Part shown: positions 53,479-63,800 of the stretch, one piece after another
Layout: the number at the start of each line of letters is the position of its first letter
Numbering within the stretch: position 1 is the stretch's first letter
From: Prorocentrum cordatum
Taxonomy: Eukaryota > Sar > Dinophyceae > Prorocentrales > Prorocentraceae
Assembly: GCA_963575745.1 (NCBI GenBank)
Contig: CAUYUJ010006524.1
Span: 182,001-246,000, forward strand
DNA length: 64,000 nucleotides
Direction: 5' to 3'
Program-made: the position numbers and the translations under genes
Notes under the pieces: generated by a model
The model's input: the letters and a program-made list of their open reading frames with translations, nothing else
The model's database searches: none
Told to the model about the DNA's origin: nothing

Positions 53479-54746
53479 TCACGCAGTCTGCAGCAGCGCC
53501 TCCGCGACCTGTCGCGGCATCCGGCCGCGGTGGAAGCCTGCCATGTCGACCACCGGGCTATAGGTCGGGAGACCCAGAGCCAGGCGCGCGGTGAGCTCCA
53601 GACCACCGCTGGGGGTGGATATGCGTTTGTCTCTTCTCATCCATATCACCGGCCCCAACGGGATGCGGACAACCTCTTGACCAGGCGTTCCCACACCCGC
53701 GTTGGAGTTGGCCAAGCCCGCAAACCTCGTGAACCCGTACCGCTCCTGGACGTAGAAGCCCACGCCAGCCAGCGCCATCCGCCACAGCCGCCTAGACTCC
53801 CTCCGGTCGGCGCTAGCCGGCGGCACGAATTTCAGGATTGTCGTGCCCTGGGAGGTTTCCGGCCTCTGGGCCTGGGGGGCCCAGGCCTGCGCAAGCATCC
53901 TCGAGTCCGTCGGCCGATGCTCCGCGCGGAGGTCGGTGAAACCGATCTGCCGCCACGCGTCTGGCCCCTTGGCTGCCTCAGCTGCCGCTGCTGCCGCTGC
54001 TGCCCCTGGGAGCGCGAGCCGTCGCGGCCCTGCCCAGAACGCCTCCCCAGACATCAGGCGTCTCGAAAAAATCGAGACGGAGGGTTTTCATAGTTTTTGG
54101 CCTCTCGGGGCCCTCGCCGGGCCCCGGGACCGTCAAAAAACGACTCGGGATGAAAAACCGGTCTCAGGGAAGCGGTCGGGAGGTCGGGGGCCCGCGTCTC
54201 GAAAAAATCGAGACGTCGGATGTCTGGGTCGGACGTAGGTGGCACTGGCGCCATGGATGCCCCTGTGCTCACAGGCATCGCTGGGGCGGCTGGCTGCGAG
54301 GCTGCTGGGGACGCCTGGCACCACGTGGGGAGTGCCGCTGTCGCCTGCGGGTGCGCTGCCAGGCACAATCCGACGGTGCCCGCGTTGCCCAGGTAGTGTG
54401 TGTACATGTTACCGCCAAGGGCGGCAATCTTCTCAAGGTCAGGGGTGGCGGCCGGGCCCTCCCTGCAAGGAGGAAAGTCAACCCGCGGGTAGCGCCGGCC
54501 GCAGTCAGATGGCCTTGGATGGCGAGCTGACCGGCTGCTGTCTGGAGCGCCGCCATGCGGGCCGCCTGCGAACCGGAGAGGGTGAGAAGTTCGTTGGCAA
54601 GGGTGCCAATGGTGGCAGGGGGGGGCCGCGTGCGGCTGAATGGCGAGGTCCACGATAGTGTTGTGGTTCAGGCCGGCTGCGTCCTGGCCAGGCGCGGCAG
54701 CCGGCATGGCCCGCACGGCCTGCTCGGCCGGCTCCAGCCCCAGCAT
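53479..54746 (-). CDS. Candidate gene fragment, protein unknown, split by a family A element
   Basis: Two minus-strand open segments flank a family A element. Upstream, 54,746-54,235 includes LEKIAALGGNMYTHYLGNAG and ends MAPVPPT. Downstream, 54,061-53,479 includes AWRQIGFTDLRAEHRPTDSR, LWRMALAGVGFYVQERYGFT and VVRIPLGPVIWMRRDKR. The downstream part has convincing globular composition. A donor at 54,234 (CCTAC then GTCCGA) and an acceptor at 54,062 (TTTTTTCGAG) remove 173 bp and keep the frame. I do not recognise the protein. The alternative is a gene simply broken by the insertion. Confidence 0.4.
54046..54228 (-). mobile_element. Family A inverted-repeat element, copy 7, with clear ends
   Basis: CCCAGACATCAGGCGTCTCG on the left and CGAGACGTCGGATGTCTGGG on the right are inverse complements with two mismatches. 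Each end also carries a CGTCTCGATTTTTTCGAGAC palindrome on the minus strand. The core has CATCCCGAGTCGTTTTTTGA and CGGTCCCGGGGCCCGGCGAG. 183 bp, no coding capacity. It defines the family's termini. Confidence 0.85.
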
Positions 54747-54869
54747 GGCCGTGCCAGGAGCATCCCAGCGGCTCGGCCGGCTCCGGGGCGGGCTGCGGCT
54801 ACGCTGAGCCGATGCCGTGTCCGGCCACTCCCATTGAATTTTGCCCTTGCCTGTATCGTAGCAGTAGAC

Positions 54870-55791
54870 GTGGCCGCTGCTCGGGTCGACCGGCGCCGCC
54901 CATGCGGTAGGTAGGCCCGGGACCGCGGCCGGCAGGAGAGGAAAGGACGGGACGGCAACGACGAGCAGGTGCGAGAGCAGAAAATGCCCGGGGAGCCTCC
55001 GAGGGGCCTGTTCGAAGTCGTGGGGCCGCCTCTCTCAGGAACCTCATTCTGGGCCTGCTGGGGCCCCTCTGCACTGCACGAGGATCCTCCTCCTCCTCCT
55101 CCTCCTCCTCCTCCTCCTCCTCCTCCTCTCCTCGCTTCGCTCCACCCACCCCCTTTCTCTTAGAGCTTGGGAGACGGCTAAAGCGGAGGGTAGAGCCGAG
55201 GCGAGAGCGGCTGAAGCTAACCAGCGCAAGCCGAAGATCCAGCGTATTGTCGGTTCGGTTGTGTCGCGGGCCCTGTACCCTGAACGTTTCCATCTGACGC
55301 TCAGCCGCCGTCTGAGAGCCTGGGAGATCCCACCCCCGCCCGATCTCAGTGCTCGCTGGTCATTGCTGCGTGCAGAGCTCTCCTCAGTCCGACCCTCGTG
55401 GAGATGGGCTGTATGGAAGTCCCTGGCGGGAGGTTGGACCACATCGTGTCGGATGCACGTCTCACGGCACTCTCGGGATTGCATTTTTGGTTGCGGCGGC
55501 TCCGACAGTATCAGCCACTACTTCCGTTGCCCCCGAATGAGGCACCACGTCGCCATGAGTTGGGTGCGGCTCGTCTTTCCTGTGGAGCCCGTGCTTTGGC
55601 TTGGTCTCGGGAGTCCCTCGGAGTACGGCACGGAAGATTGTGAGCTGAGTCGAGCCCAGACGCTTGAGGCAACGGCCTTAGCGTTTCATATCTATCACAA
55701 GGCCAAAGATTCAGTGCCTCCTGGGGCACACCTAACGTATACAGAAACCGAGCGGATGGCTGGTGCTGCGCGTTTGGCGCTTCGCGTCTAG
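54870..55791 (+). pseudogene. 3' end of a LINE ORF2 with terminal Cys/His motif
   Basis: The open frame from about 54,862 ends at a stop at 55,789. The last third is characteristic: LAGGWTTSCRMHVSRHSRDC, then IFGCGGSDSISHYFRCPRM. CxxxC...HxxxxC after a thumb-like region is the C-terminal zinc motif of many LINE ORF2 proteins. Upstream, SLRAWETAKAEGRAEARAAE and RLRAWEIPPPPDLSARWS are helical linkers. The RT core is absent, so this is a 5'-truncated copy, as is usual for LINEs. An in-frame CTC array lies at 55,085-55,127. Confidence 0.65.
55085..55127. repeat. CTC microsatellite inside the LINE remnant
   Basis: Fourteen CTC units, in frame with the LINE reading frame, where they read as poly-Leu. 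Confidence 0.95.
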
Positions 55792-56089
55792 TGCGGTCAT
55801 CGGGAGCCCGCCCTCAGGGTACGTCCACTCCTCCTCCTCCTCCTCCTCCTCCTCCCCCTCCTCCCCCTCCTCCTCCTCGAGCTCCTCCTCCTGCCACGCA
55901 GCGGCTGGAGGGGAAGCGCGCGCCAGGGCGAGCAGGCGTGGCCTCTGCCAGAGCTTCAGGACTAAGCGCAACTGTGCGTCAGAAGGGTTCCGCCCACACG
56001 ACGCATGTTAGGGCTGTGTGATGTATAGAGCAGCGTTCCCGACCTGCCTAGCCCTTTTTGTATACCGTCTGCGCCGGGTCCACAGTGTG
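55792..56089. repeat. CTC array and 3' flank of the LINE remnant
   Basis: CTC units with CCC interruptions at about 55,828-55,890. The rest is unassigned. Confidence 0.8.
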
Positions 56090-56220
56090 CAGGTGCTCAT
56101 TGGGGATCCCACCTCGTGTCCTCGACGAGGGGCGGCTGCATGCCGCGGCCGCCAGGCCGAAAGCGTGCCCCTGTTCCCTGGGGATTCCGCCTCGAGTTCT
56201 CGAGTGGGGATCGCTCCCAG
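56090..56220. repeat. Two-unit repeat, period about 75 bp
   Basis: CATTGGGGATCCCACCTCGT, then a GTCCTCGACGAGGGGCGG-like block, recurs as CCTGGGGATTCCGCCTCGAG, then TTCTCGAGTGGGGATCG. Confidence 0.75.
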
Positions 56221-57942
56221 CACGTTTAGCTTGCCTAGGGGGTATTCTTGGGCCCACGAGGCCACATTTAGACGTCTTGGAGCCGTCGTCTTGGGAACCT
56301 CTGGGGCGCATGCCGGAAGCTACCCCGGGCCGATTCTCTGCCATCCTGGGCGGTCCCAGAGGCCACCTTCAACCATTCGGGCCCGTTGCTTCTGCCCTTT
56401 CACCGACCTGGGCTTCTCCAGCCGTATTGTCTCCGCCCTCGCCCCCCTCGGGCCGAACGAAAGGGGGGGATAGGGAAAGGGGGGGGGTACGACATCTGCT
56501 ACATGCAGCTGGTTTCGGCCCCGCCGCCAGGCCCAGTCCTCCCCTTTGCTATCCCCCCCTTTCGCCCGGCCCGACCCCCCTCCCCTCCCCCCCATCCAGA
56601 CCCAAACCCGCAGGACCCGTTCCTTTTGCGCGTGCGCCAACTATCGTAAACGTTGGCTACCACCCAGTTTTGGCGCAGCCCGGCGCTGGGCTTTTGGCTT
56701 TTCCTGGGCCGCGGAAGAATTTGATGCACGAGTGCGAAGGAAGTGCAGAAATGAGCGCCTGTATTGTCCGGGAGAGCTTTCCGACGCAGACGCCCGCCCC
56801 TCCTTTCCTCACGTCTCCTCCGCATCGTCTCCATGCTGTTTTCCGCGTCCCGAGGTTGCGCGATGAGGAGGATGCCGAGCGGAACGCGCAGCACAGCCTC
56901 CTCAACAGCGACTCCCGATCGTTCGTCGCCCGGAGGAAACACTCCCGCCTCGGCAATTCCTTCGAGAAGGAGTACGAGAACAGCTTTAAGGATCCGCTGT
57001 GCTCCCCCTCAGCTTGCCAGTGGTACACAGCCACACCCTACAAAGGCAGGGGGAGAGGGGGGGCATGAGGAGCAGGTAAAGGCGAATGGGAGGATCAACG
57101 AGAGGCAACCGAGGAGGAGGAGGACCATTATGATGAGCAGTGATGAGGGGGAGGGAGAGAAGGAGGAGGAGGAGGAGGACGAGGAAGAGGAGAATAACAT
57201 TTGGCCAGGAATGGTGAAAACAAAAAGGAATCGATGAGGATCCAGGAAGCCCAGATGGATGGTAAGGCCGAGGGCAATGAGGGAATGCATGCACGTAGCG
57301 AGGAGGGATCGGCATTGGGTCGTGGGAGATGGAATGAGGTACAGGAGGATGAGATGAGGAGGAGAGAAGGACGATGACGGTGATGGTTGCGGCTGCAGGA
57401 TAGGAGATGGCAAGAGGAGGGGGAGGGGGATGATGGGGAGGAGGATATTGCCAAGGACGAGGCGACGCTCGAGCGCGAAAGACAAAAGGGCCTGATGGCG
57501 GAAGCTGCCAACGTTATGTCCATAATGACCCACAACATTGAGAAGGGCATCTGCCAGAACGCGAACGCGTTGGCGCTCAAGATGCCGAAAAACGTCCTGA
57601 AAGAGGCCTCGCGGGAGGGCAACCGCCAATAAGCATCAGCTTCAGTGTAATGGATAGCGGGCGGAGGTCACAACGATGATGCGACGGAAAGGAACCATTC
57701 ATCAATCAAGTAATATGTATAGTATTATTGAAGGCTACATCATAGCACCAGCCGCAGTCGAGTTGCAGGTTCCGCGTTGTTTCTGACTTAGCGTCCTGGT
57801 GATCTCACAACGACCGCCACGAACATGGCTATGTTCATCATTACTGTCAGCAAACCGACTGGTACAATGACTGTCTTTCCCCCAAGCAGTGTCAGCGCTT
57901 AGGGGTTATTAGTTCTGTTCTCAGGAACTGGGCCGTGACTGC
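56221..57942. other. No firm gene; isolated protein-like segments
   Basis: The plus frame ending at 57,066 reads VPRLRDEEDAERNAQHSLLN and LGNSFEKEYENSFKDPLC, and the plus frame ending at 57,630 reads KGLMAEAANVMSIMTHNIEK before NANALALKMPKNVLKEASRE and a stop. Both look protein-like, but I recognise neither and cannot link them. A GAG-rich tract lies at 57,150-57,195. Confidence 0.35.
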
Positions 57943-58088
57943 GGTCTGGCGGCTAGGTTGCCGCCGTCGCCGCCCCGTCGCCGCCTCGTCGCCGCCCGTT
58001 GTCTGGGCCGTGCCTTCGGTCTGGCGGCTGTGGCCGCCGCCGCCGCCGCCGCCCCGTCGCCGCCTCGTCGCCGCCCGTCGTCTGGGCC
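57943..58088. repeat. Two-unit repeat, period about 76 bp
   Basis: GTCTGGCGGCTAGGTTGCCG, then CGCCCCGTCGCCGCCTCGTC, then GCCCGTTGTCTGGGCC is repeated from about 58,018 with small changes. Confidence 0.85.
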
Positions 58089-59374
58089 CGAGCAGGCGGA
58101 GATCCAATATACTTCTTTGCTTGCGTGGGCCTCATTTCCCTCTGCTTTGCTGCCTCCTCGCTCGCTCGCTTTCCTGCCTCTCTCCCTGCTGCTCTTTGCT
58201 CCTCCCCTTTCTCCCTGTCGCCTGCTTCCTTCTCCCTGCTTGTGCTGCTGCTGTCCACGCGTTCTCGCTGTCCTTGTTTACTCTCGCACTGTGAACTATG
58301 AGAATTGTACCAGCCCCGTGCTTCAGTACAGGCGGCCGCATTCTGGTGGCATGGGTTGGCACTGCTGTGTTTGACGAATCAGCTGGGCATAGTTGGTGTT
58401 CGCCGAAAAATACGCCCTCGTGAAAAAAGGCCAGGGCTGGATTCCAGCCGTGGCTCCAGACCCTGTCAGCTTCAGACGGCGTTCCCCAAATTGCAGTCCC
58501 GACCCTTTCCCTGACCAGCGTTCCATCCCGAGGCTTTCTCTTCCGGTGCGAGCGCCCCTGGGGGTCCGTTAAAGCGGCCAAGAGCTGCCCGTCGTGGTCT
58601 ACGGTGGGGGCGTTCGTTAAAGGATTGTGCCCGGGGGGCTTCAGACCCTGGAGGGGTCCTTCTCTGATGAGGTCGGCGGTGGTATCCATGGCCAAGCTTC
58701 GATTGGAGTTCCACTGGCCTCCAGACCCCGGGTTCCTTATCAAAGGGTTCCTTATCTCATGCCCCCACCGTATTTTGTCACGGCGCGAGCATGCCTGGGC
58801 TCGCCGCTCGTGACAGAGGATGTGGCTGCACTGCAGCCGCGGCTGCAGAGGGCAGCGTTCACGGGGCCCTGGCCCTGCCCGCGCGGCCCTTGCCCTCCAG
58901 CCGCCCCTCCTGGCGCCGGCTGTTTTTGGAAGAATTTCCTTGAAACCTTCCTAAAACTTTCCTCATGGTGACTTTTTGGAAGAACCTTCCTAAAACTTTG
59001 CAAGAACCACGGGGCGCCGCCCACGGAACCCTGGGAGCCCCGGCCAGTGGGGTTGCCGGGCGGCGTTCGCCGGCGACGTTGCACGCGGCGGAGCGAAGAT
59101 CGGAGGCGCCCATACACTGGAGGGGGACAATTATTACTGGACGCGCCCCCTCCCCAAAAAATTCAAAGGTGGCACGCGCGGGGGAGATTGCGGCCGAGGT
59201 GCAGCTCGTCAGACCCGCCGCCAGCTTTGAACAATGGGGGAGGGGGAGGCGTTGACAAATGAATGTGGCATGAGTGTTCGTTTTTTCCCGATGCTTGTAG
59301 GGGGGCTGATGATTGGAACTGGCGTGGATGTCGCGGCTGGGGCCATGATGCGGTCAGGAGTTTTGGCTTGGCGT
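58089..59374. other. No recognisable gene; short duplicated motif
   Basis: CCTTCCTAAAACTTTCC and CCTTCCTAAAACTTTGC with TTTTTGGAAGAA blocks are duplicated at 58,920-59,005. A minus frame over 58,132-58,743 is open, but I recognise no domain in it. Confidence 0.35.
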
Positions 59375-59545
59375 GTCGCTCCGCCAGTTCTGGCCCACCA
59401 CGCTTCGGCGCGATACGTTATCCACATCGCCATTCCCATGCGTCGACGTCCCGAGCCTTCCCCAGCCTCCCACCCCGCGGAGCGGAGCGACGCGCCATCC
59501 GATCACAAGGCATAGCCTGTGGCCAGGGCCGCGACCGCGACACGG
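59375..59545 (+). repeat. Family I dispersed repeat, copy 2
   Basis: GTTCTGGCCCACCACGCT, then CGTCGACGTCCCGAGCCTTC, then CACCCCGCGGAGCGGAGCGA, CGCGCCATC and AGCCTGTGGCCAGGGCCGC match 3,155-3,335. Confidence 0.7.
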
Positions 59546-60399
59546 TGAGAAAAGTTCTTGACTATTTCTCCCAGGGTTCATGGTTCCCTCTTCTTCAACA
59601 TATCCCATGGCCCCAATTCCTCGGCACAACAGGCTTTTCAGTCGGGGTTGATTAGCAGATCGACCCTGCCGAATCAATGGTGCCCTTTGTGTCCTGTGTT
59701 TCGCGAACCATGCTCTCTACACCTCTGTGGCAATGTGTCCCTCAGAAGTGTCTCGTGTCCTCTCGCGCGCCTTCTCCAGTGAAACTCGACTCTAGGCCAT
59801 GATGCGCCCGCTTTTGCACGCTGCCGAGAGGATGAGCCGCCGGCCCGTGTCTCCAGCGCGGCGGCGCTCCCAAGGGGTGGTTAAGAGGCAGAGGGGGCGG
59901 GCCTTCTCGGAGGGTTATCCGGAGGCCCCCCGGCCTTCTGGGAGACCTGGTGGGGCCTGCGCTGGAGCCCCGCCGCCTTCTGAGGAGCCCCGCCACCTCC
60001 TCCGTCTCCTCCTCCTTCCTTTCTCGAACAGGGGTGATCGACTACAGCGTTGATTCACCCCAGAATGGATTTTCTCGTCGAGTCAGACGTAGAATGTTCG
60101 TAGACCTACGAACAGCCTATACGCAGTTCTCATGGATGCGACGAACAAATCAAGTTTGGGGTAAATAGATGATGCAGTCGATCCCCTATGAGAATTTCCT
60201 CCTCCCGTTCCTCCTCCTCCCTTCTCCTCCTCCTCCGCCGCCTGCCCTGGACATCCAGGCGGCGGACAAGGAGGCGCAGCTCGGGGCCCAGTGCCACCCA
60301 AGGAGCTGGCTGCGCGAGGTGGCGAGGCACTGGCAGCAGGTCGAGACGGTCAAGCAGATGGCCTGATGGATCGGCCCAGTGAGCGTGATGGCCAACAGT
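59546..60399. other. No recognisable gene
   Basis: GCCCCGCCGCCTTCTGAGGA at 59,966 is shared with the 49.97 kb repeat. Short CTC runs lie at 60,000-60,020 and 60,195-60,240. Nothing else. Confidence 0.35.
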
Positions 60400-60652
60400 C
60401 GGGTTGACCCACAAGGGGGTCCAGCGACAAGGGGGTGGTGCAATAGATTCGGTGCGCTAGATCTGTGGGGTTGCAAGACATGTGGGGCGTGCAGTACCTT
60501 CCGGGGCGCAGATGTATTGCTGGAGTTCCGCGTGCAATGCATTACTTGCCATACAATGCAATACAATTCTCCGGCGCAATGCATTTGCAATACACTTGTC
60601 CCAAATCTATTGCACCACCCTTTTTCAGCTGGAACCCCTCTTGGGTCACCCC
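60400..60652. mobile_element. Single-copy element with about 50 bp terminal inverted repeats
   Basis: GGGTTGACCCACAAGGGGGT, then CCAGCGACAAGGGGGTGGTG, then CAATAGATTCGG on the left. The right end, inverted, reads GGGGTGACCCAAGAGGGGTT, then CCAGCTGAAAAAGGGTGGTG, then CAATAGATTTGG. Identity is about 80% over 52 bp. The interior (150 bp) has AATGCATT/AATACA motifs and no coding capacity. It lies just upstream of the LINE ORF. Confidence 0.85.
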
Positions 60653-60856
60653 GAAACAGAGAGCCGAGGGACAACATAGGGAAGCAGATGAAGGTCAAAG
60701 GTAACAGGCTCGAGGAACGCGAATGCCACCAAGCGGCCAAGAGACCAAGAGCTGCGGAGCTCAAGGCGACATCGGAGGCCGAGGTCAGGATGGGAAACCA
60801 GGAGTGCGTCGGGGACGGCGCCAGCGACGAGCCCAATTGCATGGGGAGGATGCCGT

Positions 60857-62341
60857 ATGTCCACGCGAGGTACGGACCCACCGAGAACCACCAGGCGCAC
60901 AGTTTTTCGAAGTCGAGTAGAAACGTGGGCGGGTAGGAGCACGGAGTACACCGACGAGGAGAATTGGATGTACCGGTGCGTGGCACACCTGCGCGAGGTA
61001 TTGCCAGCGCAGCACGGGACCCTCAGAAGGCACTTAGCCGCGTCGAACCCGAATATGAATTTCGACGACTTCCCTGCGGAGCACTGCAAGAGGCAGTGGA
61101 ACCAAACAGCACCGAGGAGGAGGCGTTTCTTCAGGCTGCCCTACCAAGCGGTGCATGAAGTGCGGCAGGCCTACATCGGGTTGCACAGGCAGCATCTTCG
61201 CGAGCTCAGGCAACAAATTTTAGAGCTACTTGGACATCGAGCGCCAGATGCGGGCCAACCACGCGGGCGAGGAGGATGTGAGCCCAGTGGCGGTGGGCGA
61301 ACAGGGCCAAGCGGAACCGTTCTCATGGAGGCAGTGGCGGCTGTTGCGACGGCGGCCATCAGCGGCAGGCCATGTCTAGAACAAGCGCAGAGGCCAAATA
61401 AAACTAAGAGTGACGATGTGAGCGAGGCGGGCGAGGACGAAGGCGAAAAAACTAGCAGTCAGCTCGCAAAGAGGCCCGACGTTCGCAGGGTGGCACAAGG
61501 GGTCAGGCGGAACGTACAGGAGTGCCACATCGGAGATGCGAGTTCGAGCGCGCAGCCAAGCAAGAAGGCGAGAATGACCGAAGCGAAAGCGGCAGCTAGG
61601 AGAGCGGCAAGCAGCGAAGGTGACGGACACACGGTGCCTGACGGAAACGAAAGGGGACGGCGAGCGCAGGCCCGCACACAGAAAGAAATCACGTCACAGT
61701 TGTTCATGCCAGACGATGCCGGCCCCGAGAGGGAAGACGAGGCGGCGCTAAGGCACAGACCTCAGTGGCTGGGCAACGGTGTAAAGCTGAGCGACCGTTG
61801 CGACACATGTGGCGAGAGATCCAAATCCGCGGGCGAGCTGTCGGCTGGGCTGCGCAGAGGGTGCCCGCATGTGGTCCAAGCAACCCACCAGAGCCACAAG
61901 CTGATGGCGGCGATCACGGTGATCTTCTGCAACGCATGCGGGGCGAGGAGCTCTGGAGGTCTCACCGCGCTGCTGGCCAAAGCGTGTCAGGAAAAGCCGA
62001 ACGACAAGAACGCGATGACGAGGCTCCACCACGGGAGGGAGGGGAGGCACCCTGTGATCGACCAGTTCGCGGGCGAGCCAATGCAGGCAGTGAGGGTGCG
62101 AGCGGGGCTGCAATCACGGTTGATGCGGTCCCGCTCCTCGGGCCACCACCAGCAGATGCGTGCGACGGCGTGGTCGTTCCCGAACCGCGGGCTACCAGAA
62201 ACCGATGAGCAAGCTGGTGTGGCCCCGCTTTTCGGGTCACCAGCGGCTCGCACGGCCACGTACAGTGTGGTCCCGGTCTTCGGTTCACCAGGAACCGACT
62301 ATTACGTTCGGTGTGGTCCCGCTTTTCGGGTGACCTGCTGA
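60857..62341 (+). CDS. LINE ORF with Cys/His (zinc-binding) domain
   Basis: An uninterrupted ATG-started ORF of 494 codons. Residues 30-130 hold basic and aromatic segments (HLREVLPAQHGTLRRHLAAS, FFRLPYQAVHEVRQAYIGLH). Residues 170-300 are charged and low-complexity (TKSDDVSEAGEDEGEKTSSQ). Residues 313-400 carry DRCDTCGERSK, then HQSHKLMAAITVIFCNACGA, then RLHHGREGRHPV. Two CxxC pairs with intervening His, a FCxxCGA core and a GrHP end are typical of the zinc domain in dinoflagellate LINE ORFs upstream of the endonuclease/RT. The last 75 codons are translated minisatellite, so the true C-terminus is probably lost. A different frame just upstream (60,653-60,935) is also protein-like, suggesting a frameshift near the start. 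No RT follows. Confidence 0.6.
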   Translation: MSTRGTDPPRTTRRTVFRSRVETWAGRSTEYTDEENWMYRCVAHLREVLPAQHGTLRRHLAASNPNMNFDDFPAEHCKRQWNQTAPRRRRFFRLPYQAVHEVRQAYIGLHRQHLRELRQQILELLGHRAPDAGQPRGRGGCEPSGGGRTGPSGTVLMEAVAAVATAAISGRPCLEQAQRPNKTKSDDVSEAGEDEGEKTSSQLAKRPDVRRVAQGVRRNVQECHIGDASSSAQPSKKARMTEAKAAARRAASSEGDGHTVPDGNERGRRAQARTQKEITSQLFMPDDAGPEREDEAALRHRPQWLGNGVKLSDRCDTCGERSKSAGELSAGLRRGCPHVVQATHQSHKLMAAITVIFCNACGARSSGGLTALLAKACQEKPNDKNAMTRLHHGREGRHPVIDQFAGEPMQAVRVRAGLQSRLMRSRSSGHHQQMRATAWSFPNRGLPETDEQAGVAPLFGSPAARTATYSVVPVFGSPGTDYYVRCGPAFRVTC

Positions 62342-62389
62342 GAACACGTACGCACTGTTCAAGTATAATGTTTCGAAGGTTCTTTTTTG

Positions 62390-62422
<33 letters not shown>

Positions 62423-62650
62423 CCAAGATCCTTTCATTGCTAATTGTTTTATCCTGGGCCTCTTCGTGGCCACTGGGGGGCCAGGAAAGGTTAGAAACGA
62501 GTACAAGCCGAAATGAGCACGATTAGAAATGAGCGACGTGTACGATGGTGTCCTCGGGCCACCAGAAGCAGACTTTACTACGACTGGTGTGGCCGCGCTC
62601 CTCGGGTCACCAGCGACGGGCGTAGCCCCGCTCCTCGGGTTGCCCAGGGC
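62125..62650. repeat. Minisatellite with units of about 45-50 bp, interrupted
   Basis: A GGTGTGGCCCCGCTTTTCGG, then GTCACCAG, unit recurs at about 62,130, 62,175, 62,219, 62,267 and 62,313, and again at about 62,545, 62,586 and 62,622. A TA array and unique DNA lie between the two clusters. The first five copies are translated at the end of the LINE ORF. Confidence 0.85.
62390..62421. repeat. TA microsatellite
   Basis: About 15 TA units. Confidence 0.95.
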
Positions 62651-62986
62651 GCGCCCCCGTGGTAAAACAATGGGACCCGCAGCAGACCCGACGCCGCGCA
62701 CGCCTTTGGCGGAGCCGCGAGGCGTCGGGTAGGCCAGTGACAAGGGTGACCAACCCCATGGGGAGGAGGCCGCACGCACAGCGGGCCATCCGTCGCCGTG
62801 CTGATGGTGTGATGGTGTCCCGAGGTCTTTTCTCACACCCAGTCGGAGCTCGGCGTTACATGCATCCCTGAGGATGGCTTGAGGAGAGGCCTCTCCAGCC
62901 CGCCGCGGGCAAGACGCGGTGGGCGGCCCGCTTCGAGCTGCGCGGGCACCGGCCGTCCGCCTCGCCGGCTGCTCGTGTTCCTCCGC
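62651..62986. other. No recognisable gene
   Basis: GC-rich flank with nothing supported. Confidence 0.35.
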
Positions 62987-63060
62987 CTCCTTATCCTCCT
63001 CCTCCTCCTCCTCCTCCTCCTCCTCCTCCTCCTCTTGTTCCTCCTCCTTCCTTTCTCCTC
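62987..63060. repeat. CTC microsatellite
   Basis: About 16 CTC units (62,993-63,033), then imperfect CTC to 63,060. Confidence 0.95.
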
Positions 63061-63151
63061 CTGCGGATAAGCGGTGCAGCCTGTGGTCCGTGTGGCACCG
63101 CCTGAATGCGGTATGGGCCCGGAGACGCCAGGCCGCTCATCAAATTCGTTC

Positions 63152-63290
63152 TTATCGGCTCGCGTGCCATTCAACACGTATATCCCAACCAACACCAACA
63201 ACACCAACACCACCAACAACAACAACAACCATCATTTTCAGACTGTTCGCTCGTATCTGGTCGCGTGCCCTTCAACGTATATCCTAAACC
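63152..63290. repeat. Two-unit repeat with a CAA tract
   Basis: GCTCGCGTGCCATTCAACAC, then GTATATCCCAACC, recurs at about 63,257 as GGTCGCGTGCCCTTCAACGT, then ATATCCTAAACC. Between them is a CAA/CAACACCAAC tract (63,183-63,230). Confidence 0.8.
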
Positions 63291-63599
63291 CTCGATGCCC
63301 GCCCTCTTCGTCTTCGATCGTACCCCCTTGGGGGTATACCTTTCTTATTTGCAACGTGTCTTTCGTGCAGCCCCTACGGCCGGGGAAGAGAGGACAGAAG
63401 GAAGAAAGGCACAAGGAGGAGGGAGGAGGATGGAGCACGAGAGAGAGTAGCAGGATCGGGGGCCAGGAGCAGAAAACACATGGCAGAACCAGACGGGCAC
63501 ATCGGGCGGCTAGACCCTAACAAGCGGGTCGGGAAAGCGGGCCCAAGCGGCCAGGTCGAACAGGCGGGCTGCTGAAGCGTGGGTCGTGCATGAGTTGCG

Positions 63600-63800
63600 G
63601 GGAAATCTCGAGCGACAGCGCGACTCCCAAATAGATCGTGAGATGAGCCAAAGCGACAGCGTGATTCCTGAGTGTCGAGGGCGCGGCGTCTGAATGATTT
63701 GCGAGGAACACCCACGCGAGAGCGCGATTTCTGCATACATTTCCAGGAAGTCCCGCGCGAGAGCGCAATGTGGGAATACATTGGGAGGAAGTATCATGCG
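63600..63800. repeat. Degenerate tandem repeat of AGCGACAGCGCGACTCC type
   Basis: GAGCGACAGCGCGACTCC, AAGCGACAGCGTGATTCC, GCGAGAGCGCGATTTC and GCGAGAGCGCAATGTG follow one another at about 40-65 bp intervals. Confidence 0.7.
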
